The notes: generated by a model not told the origin, from the letters alone. A stretch of DNA of 32,322 bases from an uncultured Thermomicrobiales bacterium (GCA_902806375.1 CADCWK010000123.1:1-32322), one strand, 5' to 3'; counted from the stretch's first letter, positions 25,262-32,310 are shown. Made by a program: numbers and translations.

Positions 25262-25316
25262 GCGGATCGGTACGACCGTCCGGCCGGCCGCCTACCGGTG
25301 GCGGGAACCCCGGACA

Positions 25317-26636
25317 TCACCCGGACCGCGCCAGCACCGGGCTGACCGGCACGGGCACCCGGCGGCGCTCCGCCATCGCGACCGCCACCGTCGCCAGCAC
25401 GGCCGTCGCGGCGAGCATCCCGAAGACGGGGACGTAGCCGCCGGCCAGCCCGTAGGCGATCCCGGCACCGACCGGCGCCGACGCGCGGGAGAGGGTGGTG
25501 AACAGGGAGATCGTGCCGGAGATCTCCCCGTACGCCCGACGGCCGAAGAAGTCCGCCACCAGGGTGGCCCGCGTCAGCGTCAGGGCCCCGGTGCTGGCGC
25601 CGAACAGGACGATGAACAGCACCACGCCGGCTGGCCAGCTCCCGAGGGTGACCAGCGCGACGACCGCGACGGCCTGCCCGCCGAAGACGATGACCGTCAT
25701 CCGGCTCCTCGGGATGAACCGGCCAGCCCCGGTCATCACGACCCGGCCGGTGACGGAAAACAGCCCGTAGGCACCGGCCACCAGCGCGGCGAAGGTGCCC
25801 GGGTGACCCTGCTCCGTCAGGTAGGCGAGCAGGTGGACCGTGACGGCAACGGACGTCAGGGTGCTGAGGACGAAGGCGGAGACGAGCCACCAGAAGGCGG
25901 GCTCGCGCATCGCCGACCGGGCGTCGTGACCGGCAACAGCCTGAGGAGCGACGGCATCCGCCGCCACGTCCGTGCTGTCCACCGGCGGGTCGACCGGGGA
26001 CCCGTCGGGCCGGAGCCCGAGATCCTCGGGTCGCCGCCGTAGGACGAGCAGGTGCGGCCCGATCGTCCCGGCGGCGAGGATGACGGCCAGGACGACCAGC
26101 GCGTCCCGCCAGCCGAGCGACCGGGCGAGCAGGTCGGTCAGCGGCAGGAAGACCGTACTGGCCAGCCCCCCGGCCACCGTCAGCGCCAGCAGCGCCCGGC
26201 CCCGGAGCCGGTCGAACCAGGTCGTCAGGACCGCGAAGGCCGGCTCGTAGAACACCGCCGACATCGCCAGGCCGATGACGACCCAGACGGCGAAGTAGCC
26301 GGGGATCGTCTCGACGCGCGACCAGGCCAGCACCGCCAGCGTCGCGACGACCGAGCCGGTCGTCATCAGCAGCCGGGCACCGTGCCGATCCAGCCAGCGG
26401 CCGACCAGCGGCGCGACCAGCCCGGAGACGAGCAGCGCAACCGAGAACCCGCCCGCCAGGACGGTCAGCGACCAGCCCAGTTCGGCCTGCATCGGGACGA
26501 GCAGGGCCGCGAAGGCGTAGTACAGCACGCCGAACGAGATCAGCTCGGTGACCGCGAGCGTCCCGACGATCGACCACCCGTAGTAGCGGCGGGAACGGAT
26601 CGCTGCCAGCTGGTCCAGCGTGGACTCCCTTCCCAT
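25317..26636 (-). CDS. Major facilitator superfamily transporter in the arsenic island
   Basis: A 439-residue MFS protein with about twelve hydrophobic segments in two halves. The loop between helices 2 and 3 reads GRWLDRHGARLLM (motif A-like). A central cytoplasmic loop of about 45 residues is rich in Asp/Pro. The N-terminal RRYYGWSIVGTLAVTELISFG resembles the oxalate/monocarboxylate group. It lies 22 bp after the flavoprotein on the same strand and is probably co-transcribed behind arsR, so it may export an arsenical or the product of the flavoprotein. MFS proteins with such roles are known (ArsJ, ArsK), but I cannot assign it to either, and no GAPDH gene (the ArsJ partner) is present. The SD is weak, so coupling is likely. 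Confidence 0.85.
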   Translation of the reverse strand: MGRESTLDQLAAIRSRRYYGWSIVGTLAVTELISFGVLYYAFAALLVPMQAELGWSLTVLAGGFSVALLVSGLVAPLVGRWLDRHGARLLMTTGSVVATLAVLAWSRVETIPGYFAVWVVIGLAMSAVFYEPAFAVLTTWFDRLRGRALLALTVAGGLASTVFLPLTDLLARSLGWRDALVVLAVILAAGTIGPHLLVLRRRPEDLGLRPDGSPVDPPVDSTDVAADAVAPQAVAGHDARSAMREPAFWWLVSAFVLSTLTSVAVTVHLLAYLTEQGHPGTFAALVAGAYGLFSVTGRVVMTGAGRFIPRSRMTVIVFGGQAVAVVALVTLGSWPAGVVLFIVLFGASTGALTLTRATLVADFFGRRAYGEISGTISLFTTLSRASAPVGAGIAYGLAGGYVPVFGMLAATAVLATVAVAMAERRRVPVPVSPVLARSG

Positions 26637-26658
26637 CGGTCCGTCTCGTCCGTCAGGC

Positions 26659-28098
26659 CTAACGCGGCGCGCCGAGCTGGATCAGTTGTGGGGCAGCTGG
26701 GGTGCAGCAGGCCGCCGCCGTTGCCGGGACGCCAGGCTCCAGCGTGATGACCTGCGGCGTCCCGCCGCCACAGCAGGCGGCCGCACCGGTCGCGGCGGCG
26801 ACCTCATCGACGGTCGCGCCGCAGCACGATGAGGCCGGCGCATCGAACAGGTTGGTCGAGCAGACCCCGGTCTCGGGCAGGACCAGCCGGACGTCGCGGG
26901 CGGCCACCCAGTCCCCGGCGATGGCGGCGGCGACCGACCGGACCTGCTCGTAGCCGGTCAGCATCAGGAAGGTCGGCGCCCGCCCGTAGCTCTTCATCCC
27001 CACGACATAGACATCGGCCTCGGGGTGGCGCAGCTCCTCGGCGCCGTGCGGCGGGACACTGCCGCAGCTGTGCAGGTTGGGGTCGATCAGCGGCGCCAGC
27101 GCGACCGGGCTCTCGACGATCGGGTCGAGCGCGATGCGCAACTCCGACAGGAGCGAGAGGTCCGGCCGGAACCCGGTCGCGACGATAATCTCGTCGACCG
27201 GCGGGAGTGCGGCCTGATCCCCCGAGACGACGACCCCATCGGGGCTGGGGTCGATCCGGGTGGCCCTGAAGTCGCTGACCAGATCGAGACTGCCGGCATC
27301 GACCATCGCCCGGACCTGCACCCCGAGCAGCCCGCGCGCCGGCAGGCCGTCGGCGTCCCCGCCGCCGAACAGCGACGCCAGCCGCTGGGCCGGACGCCGG
27401 ACCGCCCAGGTGATCGCCGTCCCCGGCACCTCGTCGGCCAGCCGGCCGAGGTCGAGCAGCGCGTTGAAGGCCGAGTGCCCGTTGCCGATGACCAGCACGC
27501 GCCGGCCCGCGTAGCGATCCCGGTCGGCGCCGAGGAGGTCCGGGATGCCGTAGACGATCCGGTCGGCGGCGTCGGCCTCACCGGGCACCGCCCGCCCCGA
27601 CGCACCCAGCGGGTTCGGGGAGCGGATCGTCCCCGACGCGTCGATGACGGCCCGCACGCGGACGGTCTCCGTCACGCCGCCGGCCGACTCGACCGTGAGG
27701 AGGAACGGCGCGTCGTCCCGACCAGCCGACTTCATCTTGTCGAAGCCGTCCCGGGCCACGCCCTCGACCCGGACACCGAGCCGGATGCGGTCTCGCAGGG
27801 CGGGCAACGCCGCCAGGGGTGTCAGGTACCGATCGACCAGGTCACGTCCCGTCGGGAAGCCCTCCGGGTCGGGCGCCGACCAGCCCGACGCGGCCAGCAG
27901 GTCCGCCGCGGCGTCATCGACGACGTAGCGCCAGGGCGAGAACAGGCGGACGTGCCCCCACGTCAGGACCCCGGCGCCGACCGTCTCACCCTGCTCGAAC
28001 ACGACCGGCTCCTCGCCCTGCGCGAGCAGCCGGGCCGCGGCCGCGAGACCGACCGGCCCGGCACCGATGACCGCGACCGGGAGGCTGGGGTTAGCCAT
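26659..28098 (-). CDS. FAD/NAD(P)-dependent oxidoreductase with a Cys-pair tail (ArsO-like)
   Basis: A 479-residue flavoprotein. VAVIGAGPVGLAAAARLL (FAD Rossmann motif, 8-25) and VLVIGNGHSAFNALL (NADPH motif, around 201-216) plus ATGFRPD (307-313) place it with flavin-containing monooxygenase/thioredoxin-reductase-like enzymes. Such proteins recur in bacterial ars clusters (ArsO-like), where the reaction is not well settled. The last 70 residues are striking: Cys413, then three adjacent pairs at 425-426, 442-443 and 464-465, in an Ala/Gly/Thr-rich stretch. These could bind As(III) or feed electrons. ATG 28098 is chosen for GAGGA six bases upstream. An ArsR-box lies 31 bp upstream, and the MFS gene follows. 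Confidence 0.85.
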   Translation of the reverse strand: MANPSLPVAVIGAGPVGLAAAARLLAQGEEPVVFEQGETVGAGVLTWGHVRLFSPWRYVVDDAAADLLAASGWSAPDPEGFPTGRDLVDRYLTPLAALPALRDRIRLGVRVEGVARDGFDKMKSAGRDDAPFLLTVESAGGVTETVRVRAVIDASGTIRSPNPLGASGRAVPGEADAADRIVYGIPDLLGADRDRYAGRRVLVIGNGHSAFNALLDLGRLADEVPGTAITWAVRRPAQRLASLFGGGDADGLPARGLLGVQVRAMVDAGSLDLVSDFRATRIDPSPDGVVVSGDQAALPPVDEIIVATGFRPDLSLLSELRIALDPIVESPVALAPLIDPNLHSCGSVPPHGAEELRHPEADVYVVGMKSYGRAPTFLMLTGYEQVRSVAAAIAGDWVAARDVRLVLPETGVCSTNLFDAPASSCCGATVDEVAAATGAAACCGGGTPQVITLEPGVPATAAACCTPAAPQLIQLGAPR

Positions 28099-28128
28099 GA
28101 ACGTCCTCACTGTCTGCTAGACGGCTGG

Positions 28129-28146
28129 ATCGACCGATGTCGATAT
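28129..28146 (-). promoter_or_regulatory. Putative ArsR operator upstream of the flavoprotein
   Basis: ATCGACCGATGTCGATAT contains the perfect inverted repeat ATCGAC-N4-GTCGAT. It is 17 of 18 identical to the box upstream of arsR and stands at the same distance (about 31 bp) before a start codon. On the minus strand TCGACA inside it could act as a -35 box with CTAGCA at 28120-28115. Confidence 0.6.
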
Positions 28147-28186
28147 TTCTGGCGGAGAACTGACCCTGACGGGCTAACTACCGGAG

Positions 28187-28555
28187 TCAGGTCGCCATGA
28201 TCTGGCGCGCGGCTTCGGGGAAGGCGGACAGGCAGGCCCGGTTGACCCGGTAGTACATGAACGTGCCCCGGCGCTCGGCGAAGACGAACCGGGCATCGCG
28301 CAGGACGCGCAGGTGATGGGAGATCGCCGGCTGGCCGAGCGGGAACTGGTCGACGATGTCGCAGACGCAGATCGCGTCCTCGTTCCTCGCGAGGAGGTTC
28401 AAGATCCGGATCCGGGTCGGATCACCGAGGGCCTTGAACCAGGCGGCGAACTCCCCCGCCTGCGCATCCGACAGGACGGGGGCAAGGACCGACCCGGGGC
28501 AACCGGTTCCCGTCGAAATCCGCTCGACTGGCGATGCCGTGACCATGCTCCTCAT
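28187..28555 (-). CDS. arsR: ArsR-family arsenite-responsive repressor
   Basis: A 122-residue ArsR/SmtB winged-helix repressor. ALGDPTRIRILNLLAR opens the domain. ICVCDIVDQF holds the classic As(III) site Cys63-x-Cys65 at the start of the recognition region, followed by QPAISHHLRVLRDA. A third Cys (108, in NRACLSAF) could complete a three-thiolate site. The ATG at 28555 overlaps the merR stop (ATGA), with GAGGAG just upstream; ATG 28546 is the alternative. Its promoter overlaps an operator box inside the 3' end of merR, so it likely represses itself and, through the second box, the flavoprotein-MFS pair. Confidence 0.95.
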   Translation of the reverse strand: MRSMVTASPVERISTGTGCPGSVLAPVLSDAQAGEFAAWFKALGDPTRIRILNLLARNEDAICVCDIVDQFPLGQPAISHHLRVLRDARFVFAERRGTFMYYRVNRACLSAFPEAARQIMAT

Positions 28556-29013
28556 CCTCTCTCCTCGACGCCTACCCTATGGCATTCATCGACCGATGTC
28601 AATATATGAGCTGGCCCGTCGCTTACCCGATGCTCCCAGCCGTGGTGTGCACAGGCGTCGAGGGTGAGACAGTCGCACCGGAGACTCTCCTCCAGGACCC
28701 GGCGAACGGTCTGCATCCGGCTGATCAGCGCGTCGACTTCGGGGAGCTTGCGCCCGGCCATCTCCTGCCATCGCCTGGATGGCGGTGTCCCGTCCGGGAA
28801 ACCGCCGAGCAGTGTCCGGATCTCATCGAGGCGGAACCCGGCCTCCTGGGCCATCCGGACGAGCGCGATCCGGGTCAGCACGTCGCCGTCATAGCGACGC
28901 TGTCCACTGACACGTCTGGGAGACTCGAGGAGACCAACTTGCTCGTAGTATCGGATCGCTGAGGGTCGCAGTCCCGTGCGCCGCGCCACCTCGCCCACCG
29001 TCAACCCATCCAT
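28552..29013 (-). CDS. MerR-family metal/redox-responsive regulator
   Basis: A 153-residue MerR-family activator. The N-terminal LTVGEVARRTGLRPSAIRYYEQVGLLE is the winged-helix DNA-binding domain; a dimerisation helix follows (about 80-110). The effector loop CDCLTLDAC (Cys113, Cys115, Cys121) has the spacing of three of the four iron-sulfur cysteines of SoxR; the first one is replaced by Ser. Cys144 lies further on. It may sense a thiophilic metal(loid) such as As, Hg or Cu, or a redox cluster. ATG 29013 follows GGAGG. It is divergent from an unknown gene behind a promoter with the 19-bp spacer typical of MerR control. The arsR promoter and operator lie inside its 3' end. Confidence 0.9.
   Translation of the reverse strand: MDGLTVGEVARRTGLRPSAIRYYEQVGLLESPRRVSGQRRYDGDVLTRIALVRMAQEAGFRLDEIRTLLGGFPDGTPPSRRWQEMAGRKLPEVDALISRMQTVRRVLEESLRCDCLTLDACAHHGWEHRVSDGPAHILTSVDECHRVGVEERG
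28574..28602 (-). promoter_or_regulatory. arsR promoter inside the 3' end of merR
   Basis: On the minus strand a perfect TTGACA (28602-28597) and TAGGGT (28579-28574) have a 17-base spacer. The start point would be about 12 bases before the arsR ATG. The -35 box lies within the operator box 28588-28605, so bound ArsR would block RNA polymerase. Confidence 0.65.
28588..28605 (-). promoter_or_regulatory. Putative ArsR operator upstream of arsR
   Basis: ATCGACCGATGTCAATAT, one base different from the box at 28129-28146. It covers the -35 element of the arsR promoter and ends 33 bp before the ATG. Repetition at equal distance before two genes next to an ArsR gene is the main evidence. Confidence 0.65.
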
Positions 29014-29035
29014 CCCCTGCCCTCCATCGACCCTC

Positions 29036-29066
29036 TTGACTTGAAGTCCGGTTGAAGTCGTAGTCT
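29036..29066 (+). promoter_or_regulatory. MerR-type promoter/operator with 19-bp spacer
   Basis: TTGACT (29036-29041) and TAGTCT (29061-29066) are 19 bases apart instead of 17, the hallmark of promoters that MerR proteins untwist. The spacer holds a near-perfect dyad, ACTTGAA and TTGAAGT (29039-29045 and 29052-29058), six of seven positions complementary. It lies between merR and the divergent unknown gene. Confidence 0.75.
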
Positions 29067-29115
29067 CGCGATGGTACTGGTTCCGATTCCACCGAGCACG
29101 GAAAGACAAGGGCAC

Positions 29116-29514
29116 ATGGACGATAACGGTCGAACGGGCGAGTTTGCCGCCGAGCTCGCGATCAAACGTATTCACGACGACCGATCGCCCCAGAGCGCGA
29201 CGAACGCGCTCCCCATCGCGTGCAGTCTCGATGACCGCGAGCTTGCCCTCCGATCTGAGACGGTCCGTCGCGACCTCTTCGCCCTGGCCGAGGATCGGCG
29301 CGAACTCCCCGATGGGTACGCGTTTCGGTTCGTAGGGAGCGACGACATCATGGCGAAGGTCAACGCCTTCGTCGCGACCGAGCGCCGCTGCTGTTCGTTC
29401 TTTCACATCGAAGTGGCGTTCGAGCCGGGTCTGGGACCGATCTGGCTACGCCTGACCGGTCCGGAGGGGGTGAAGCGATTCGTCGACGAGACGTTCGATC
29501 CCGGCGTCTTGTGA
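29116..29514 (+). CDS. Conserved small protein of unknown function, MerR-controlled
   Basis: A 132-residue soluble protein, no signal or membrane segment. Visible blocks are ACSLDDRELALRSETVRRDLFAL (Cys36), ELPDGYAFRFVGSDD, and ATERRCCSFFHIEVAFEPG with adjacent Cys92-Cys93, then GPIWLRLTGPEGVKRFVDE. I recall similar proteins near metal regulators, but not a function. The Cys pair and single Cys could bind a thiophilic metal(loid). It starts at ATG 29116 with AAGGG just upstream; a longer frame from 29071 would overlap the promoter. It is the only obvious target of the divergent merR, which makes it the likely effector of that switch. It converges with the 126-residue gene. Confidence 0.8.
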   Translation: MDDNGRTGEFAAELAIKRIHDDRSPQSATNALPIACSLDDRELALRSETVRRDLFALAEDRRELPDGYAFRFVGSDDIMAKVNAFVATERRCCSFFHIEVAFEPGLGPIWLRLTGPEGVKRFVDETFDPGVL

Positions 29515-29546
29515 CTCTCTGAGTCGCGATGAAGCGGGCGCCGAAC

Positions 29547-29582
29547 CGGGTCGGGCTGAGGCCATCGAACCTCCCCGACCCG
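29547..29582. terminator. Hairpin between two convergent genes
   Basis: CGGGTCGGG (29547-29555) and CCCGACCCG (29574-29582) pair perfectly over 9 bp with an 18-base loop, in the 119-bp gap between the unknown plus-strand gene and the minus-strand 126-aa gene. It may end both transcripts. Confidence 0.45.
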
Positions 29583-29633
29583 CGGACGGCAGCCCGGATG
29601 TATCAGGGGTTGGGACAAGCATGCCGGGCAGGT

Positions 29634-30014
29634 TCAGCCAGCGCCCGCAGCCTGGCACGACGGGACGGCCTCGTCCCGACCATTGGCGCCACCGGGCAGA
29701 TCGGCGAACAGCGCCGGGTCGGGCAGCGTGCCGTCCAGCCGGTCCCAGTTGCGGTCGGTGATCTCGGCGCTGTACTTGTCGGGGATGTAGTGGCGGTGGG
29801 CCATCGTCTGGAGCCCGAGGTGCATCAGCTGCCGCCCGTAGGGGATGTGGCGCAGGACGTTGGCGACGTGGATGTGGCGCTGGTGCGTGAAGCCGGGCAG
29901 CTCCCCGGCCAGGAACAGCCGGATCACGTTGGCGTAGCGGCGCTCCACCGTCAGCGACTCGATCGACCGCTTGGGCTTGCCACTGCGACTGAACTGGACC
30001 TCGACCTCAGACAT
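29634..30014 (-). CDS. His-rich protein of unknown function, last gene of the ACR3 unit
   Basis: A 126-residue soluble protein that I cannot assign to a family. A basic start (SRSGKPKRSIESLTVERRYANVI) leads into a central part with seven histidines in 32 residues: His44, 47, 49, 56, 65, 73 and 75 (FTHQRHIHVANVLRHIPYG then LMHLGLQTMAHRHYIPDKYS). This spacing suggests a metal site, though a folded enzyme is possible. The tail after about residue 110 is low in complexity. The ATG at 30014 overlaps the phosphoesterase stop by eight bases, so the two are coupled and probably act together. Start and reality are well supported by the overlap and codon use; function is open. Confidence 0.75.
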   Translation of the reverse strand: MSEVEVQFSRSGKPKRSIESLTVERRYANVIRLFLAGELPGFTHQRHIHVANVLRHIPYGRQLMHLGLQTMAHRHYIPDKYSAEITDRNWDRLDGTLPDPALFADLPGGANGRDEAVPSCQAAGAG

Positions 30015-30744
30015 GGGCTCCCGCCGTCTCCAGATCGCGGGCGTAGTGGTCCGGCAGCCCGTCGGCCTGCCGGATCGCCTCCGCCATCGCGTCGATATCG
30101 TAGTCCACCCGGTGGTACGTCACCCCGGGCTCCTGCCCGGCGGCAAGTGTCAGCAGGACCCAGCAGGCGCGTGGGTCGCCGTCCTTCGGCTTGCCAGCGC
30201 TCCCGGCGTTGACGAACAGGACATCGCCGACGTGCCGGGACCACGGGATGTGGGTGTGGCCGAAGACCAGGACGTCGCAGTCCGCGCTGGCGGCGATCCG
30301 TTCGAGCGACCGCTGGTCCCGGTCCGCGAACAGGTACTCGTTCATCCGGCGCGGGCTGCCATGCACCATCCGGACCCGGACTCCCTCGACGTCCAGGCGA
30401 ACCTCCGGGAGCAGTCCCTGCAGGTACGCCTTGCGGTCTGGGTCGACCACGCCGCGTGACCACTTCAGCGATCGCTGGCCGCGCTCGCGCTCACCGTCAT
30501 CCTTGTAGGCGCAACCACAGTCGTCCCGGTCGTAACCGACGCCGTCGTCGTAGTTGCCGATGACGGTCGGGATCGCCCGCGCGCGGACCAGGTCGATCGT
30601 CTCGTTGGGCCGCGCACCGTAGCCAACGAGATCGCCCAGGCAGTAGACGGCGTCCGGCGCCGCGACGTCGATGGCGTCCAGCGTCCGGGCCGTCGCGTCG
30701 CTGTTGCCGTGAACGTCACCGAAGATGGCGATCCGGGTCACCAT
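30007..30744 (-). CDS. Calcineurin-like metallophosphoesterase in the arsenic operon
   Basis: A 245-residue protein with a complete two-metal site: GDVHGN (Asp10, His12), GDLVGYG (Asp38), GNYDDG (Asn64), MVHGSPR (His128) and FGHTHIP (His163, His165), followed by NAGSAG as in YfcE/MJ0936-like phosphodiesterases. Between the Asn and His motifs sits an insert DRDDCGCAYKDDGERERG with Cys76-x-Cys78, unusual for the superfamily and perhaps a metalloid sensor or structural site. It starts three bases after the stop of the Cys-rich gene and overlaps the His-rich gene. Phosphoesterases of this kind have been noted in ars loci of other bacteria (recalled, not checked); the substrate is unknown. Confidence 0.9.
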   Translation of the reverse strand: MVTRIAIFGDVHGNSDATARTLDAIDVAAPDAVYCLGDLVGYGARPNETIDLVRARAIPTVIGNYDDGVGYDRDDCGCAYKDDGERERGQRSLKWSRGVVDPDRKAYLQGLLPEVRLDVEGVRVRMVHGSPRRMNEYLFADRDQRSLERIAASADCDVLVFGHTHIPWSRHVGDVLFVNAGSAGKPKDGDPRACWVLLTLAAGQEPGVTYHRVDYDIDAMAEAIRQADGLPDHYARDLETAGAHV

Positions 30745-30747
30745 GGC

Positions 30748-30990
30748 TCAGCAGGCCCCGCAGTCGCACGAGCCGGCCCGGATGCAGCAGAGGACGTGCC
30801 GGATCGCCAGCAACGGCACGAAGCCGCCAACCGTGCCCGTGGAGAGCGCCGTGACCGCGTTGGTGACACACGATTCCAGACCGGGAAACGACGCGCCATC
30901 GATTTCGACGAGAGCCGCCTGCCGGACCCGGTCGATCATCGACCGGCCGGCATCATCGGTCTGCTCAAAGGACGTTTCTGATCCATACAT
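30748..30990 (-). CDS. Small Cys-rich protein between ACR3 and the phosphoesterase
   Basis: An 80-residue protein. Residues 20-66 look helical, with the pattern FVPLLAIRHV, which faintly recalls small three-helix-bundle dimerisation domains (DUF3562-like) seen near arsenic genes; that likeness is by eye only. The tail is CCIRAGSCDCGAC: Cys68, 69, 75, 77 and the final residue 80, plus Cys41. It is a good candidate As(III)-binding or delivery protein for the ACR3 pump, by analogy with chaperones such as ArsD, to which it is not related in sequence. AAAGGG lies about eleven bases before the ATG. It is tightly coupled to the phosphoesterase. Confidence 0.7.
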   Translation of the reverse strand: MYGSETSFEQTDDAGRSMIDRVRQAALVEIDGASFPGLESCVTNAVTALSTGTVGGFVPLLAIRHVLCCIRAGSCDCGAC

Positions 30991-31057
30991 GGCGATGGGA
31001 CCCTTTCAGGGGCTGGCACCCTCCAACGGGAGCCGCCTGGGCGTCAGTTCTGGCCCC

Positions 31058-32197
31058 CTATGTCAGACGCCGGCCGGCCGACGTGACGGGGATGACGGGC
31101 TCCGTCCCCGCGTCGGCAGGGAACAGCCGATCGCGGAGCCAGAGCGAGAGGTAGACGAGGGCGATCAGGGCCGGGACCTCGATCAGCGGCCCGACCACTC
31201 CAGCCAGTGCCTCGCCCGAGGTGATCCCGAAGACGCCGACCGCGACCGCGATCGCCAGCTCGAAGTTGTTGCCGGCCGCCGTGAAGGACAGCGCCGCGGT
31301 CTGCGGGTAGTCGAAGCCCAGCCGGTGGGAGACGACGAAGGCGAGCCCGAACATGATGACGAAGTAGACCAGGAGCGGGGCGGCGATCCGGAGCACGTCG
31401 AGTGGCAGCTCGATGATGCGGTCGCCCTGGAGCGAGAACATGATCACGATCGTGTAGAGCAGCCCGAGCAGCGCCGTCGGGCCTAGTCGCGGCATGAACC
31501 GGTTGTCGTACCAGTCGGCGCCCTTGCGGGGCCGCAGGATGCGCCGTGTCAGGAACCCGGCCACGAGCGGGATACCGAGGAAGATCAGCACGTTCCTGGC
31601 AATCGTCCAGATCGAGATGTCGACCGCCGACGACTCCGCGCCGAACCAGCCCGGCACGACCGTCAGGAGCAGCCAGCCGAAGACGCTGTACATCAGGATC
31701 TGGAAGACCGAATTGACCGCGACCAGCACGGCGGCCGTGTCGCCGTCGCCGCGGGCCAGCATGTTCCAGATCAGCACCATCGCGATGCAGCGGGCGATGC
31801 CGATCAGGATCAGCCCGTTGCGGTACTCGGGCTGGTCGGGCAGGAACAGCCAGGCCAGCCCGAACATCAGCAGGGGGCCGATCACCCAGTTGAAGACCAT
31901 GGAGGTCGCGAACAGTTTGCCCTGCGACTGGAACCGGCCGAGCGACTCGTAGCTGACCCGCGCCAGCACCGGGTACATCATCCAGAGCAGGCCGAGGGCG
32001 ATCGGCAGCGACACCCCGGCCACCTGGACGGCGTCGATCCGCTCACCCAGATCCGGAACGATCTGGCCGAGCAGGATCCCGAGACCCATCGCCGCGAAGA
32101 TCCAGACGGGCAGGAAGCGGTCGATCAGCGACAGCGTGGGCGGGCCGGCGCCCTCGCCGGCGATCGCCGGGGCAGCCTGGGGGGCGTGCGCCTGCAT
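31058..32197 (-). CDS. acr3: ACR3-family arsenite efflux transporter
   Basis: A 379-residue membrane protein with ten hydrophobic segments, the arsenite exporter of the ACR3 (BART superfamily) group. LIGIARCIAMVLIWN holds the conserved Cys137 required in characterised ACR3 proteins. FTAAGNNFELAIAVAVGVFGI with Glu313 and GPLIEVPALIALVYL are the other family hallmarks. The N-terminal 20 residues are Ala/Pro-rich. ATG 32197 has GGAGGGG about nine bases upstream and is also preceded by a possible 19-codon leader ORF ending in TAGG directly before it. It heads a four-gene minus-strand unit. No arsenate reductase lies nearby in the window. Confidence 0.97.
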   Translation of the reverse strand: MQAHAPQAAPAIAGEGAGPPTLSLIDRFLPVWIFAAMGLGILLGQIVPDLGERIDAVQVAGVSLPIALGLLWMMYPVLARVSYESLGRFQSQGKLFATSMVFNWVIGPLLMFGLAWLFLPDQPEYRNGLILIGIARCIAMVLIWNMLARGDGDTAAVLVAVNSVFQILMYSVFGWLLLTVVPGWFGAESSAVDISIWTIARNVLIFLGIPLVAGFLTRRILRPRKGADWYDNRFMPRLGPTALLGLLYTIVIMFSLQGDRIIELPLDVLRIAAPLLVYFVIMFGLAFVVSHRLGFDYPQTAALSFTAAGNNFELAIAVAVGVFGITSGEALAGVVGPLIEVPALIALVYLSLWLRDRLFPADAGTEPVIPVTSAGRRLT

Positions 32198-32198
32198 C

Positions 32199-32258
32199 CT
32201 ATCCGCCCCTCCCGGTGCGAACGATGTCCGCTGAGTCCGTGGCCGCCCTGGTCCTCAT
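32199..32258 (-). CDS. Possible 19-codon leader ORF before acr3
   Basis: ATG 32258 to TAG 32199 would encode MRTRAATDSADIVRTGRGG. A GGGAGG lies nine bases upstream (32273-32268), and the stop ends one base before the acr3 ATG. Translation of it could be coupled to acr3. It contains no Cys or rare-codon run, so ordinary attenuation is not supported. Chance is possible in GC-rich DNA. Confidence 0.3.
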   Translation of the reverse strand: MRTRAATDSADIVRTGRGG

Positions 32259-32282
32259 CGTGGTGCGCCTCCCGGCTCCTTG

Positions 32283-32300
32283 ATATCGACGGCGATCTAT
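32283..32300 (+). promoter_or_regulatory. Degenerate ArsR-like box upstream of acr3
   Basis: ATATCGACGGCGATCTAT matches 14 of 18 bases of the reverse complement of the box at 28129-28146. The ATATCGAC half is identical; the other half is degenerate. It lies about 85 bp before acr3, in the only stretch where the promoter of that unit can be. Confidence 0.4.
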
Positions 32301-32310
32301 CTGTGCGACC

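Noticed and set aside
25317..26636. MFS gene as ArsJ
   Set aside because: ArsJ normally pairs with a glyceraldehyde-3-phosphate dehydrogenase gene, which is absent, and no diagnostic ArsJ residues could be recognised.
26863..26880. LPETG sortase motif in the ars flavoprotein (residues 407-411)
   Set aside because: The protein has no signal peptide, hydrophobic stretch or positive tail after the motif and is a cytoplasmic FAD enzyme, so it is not a sortase substrate.
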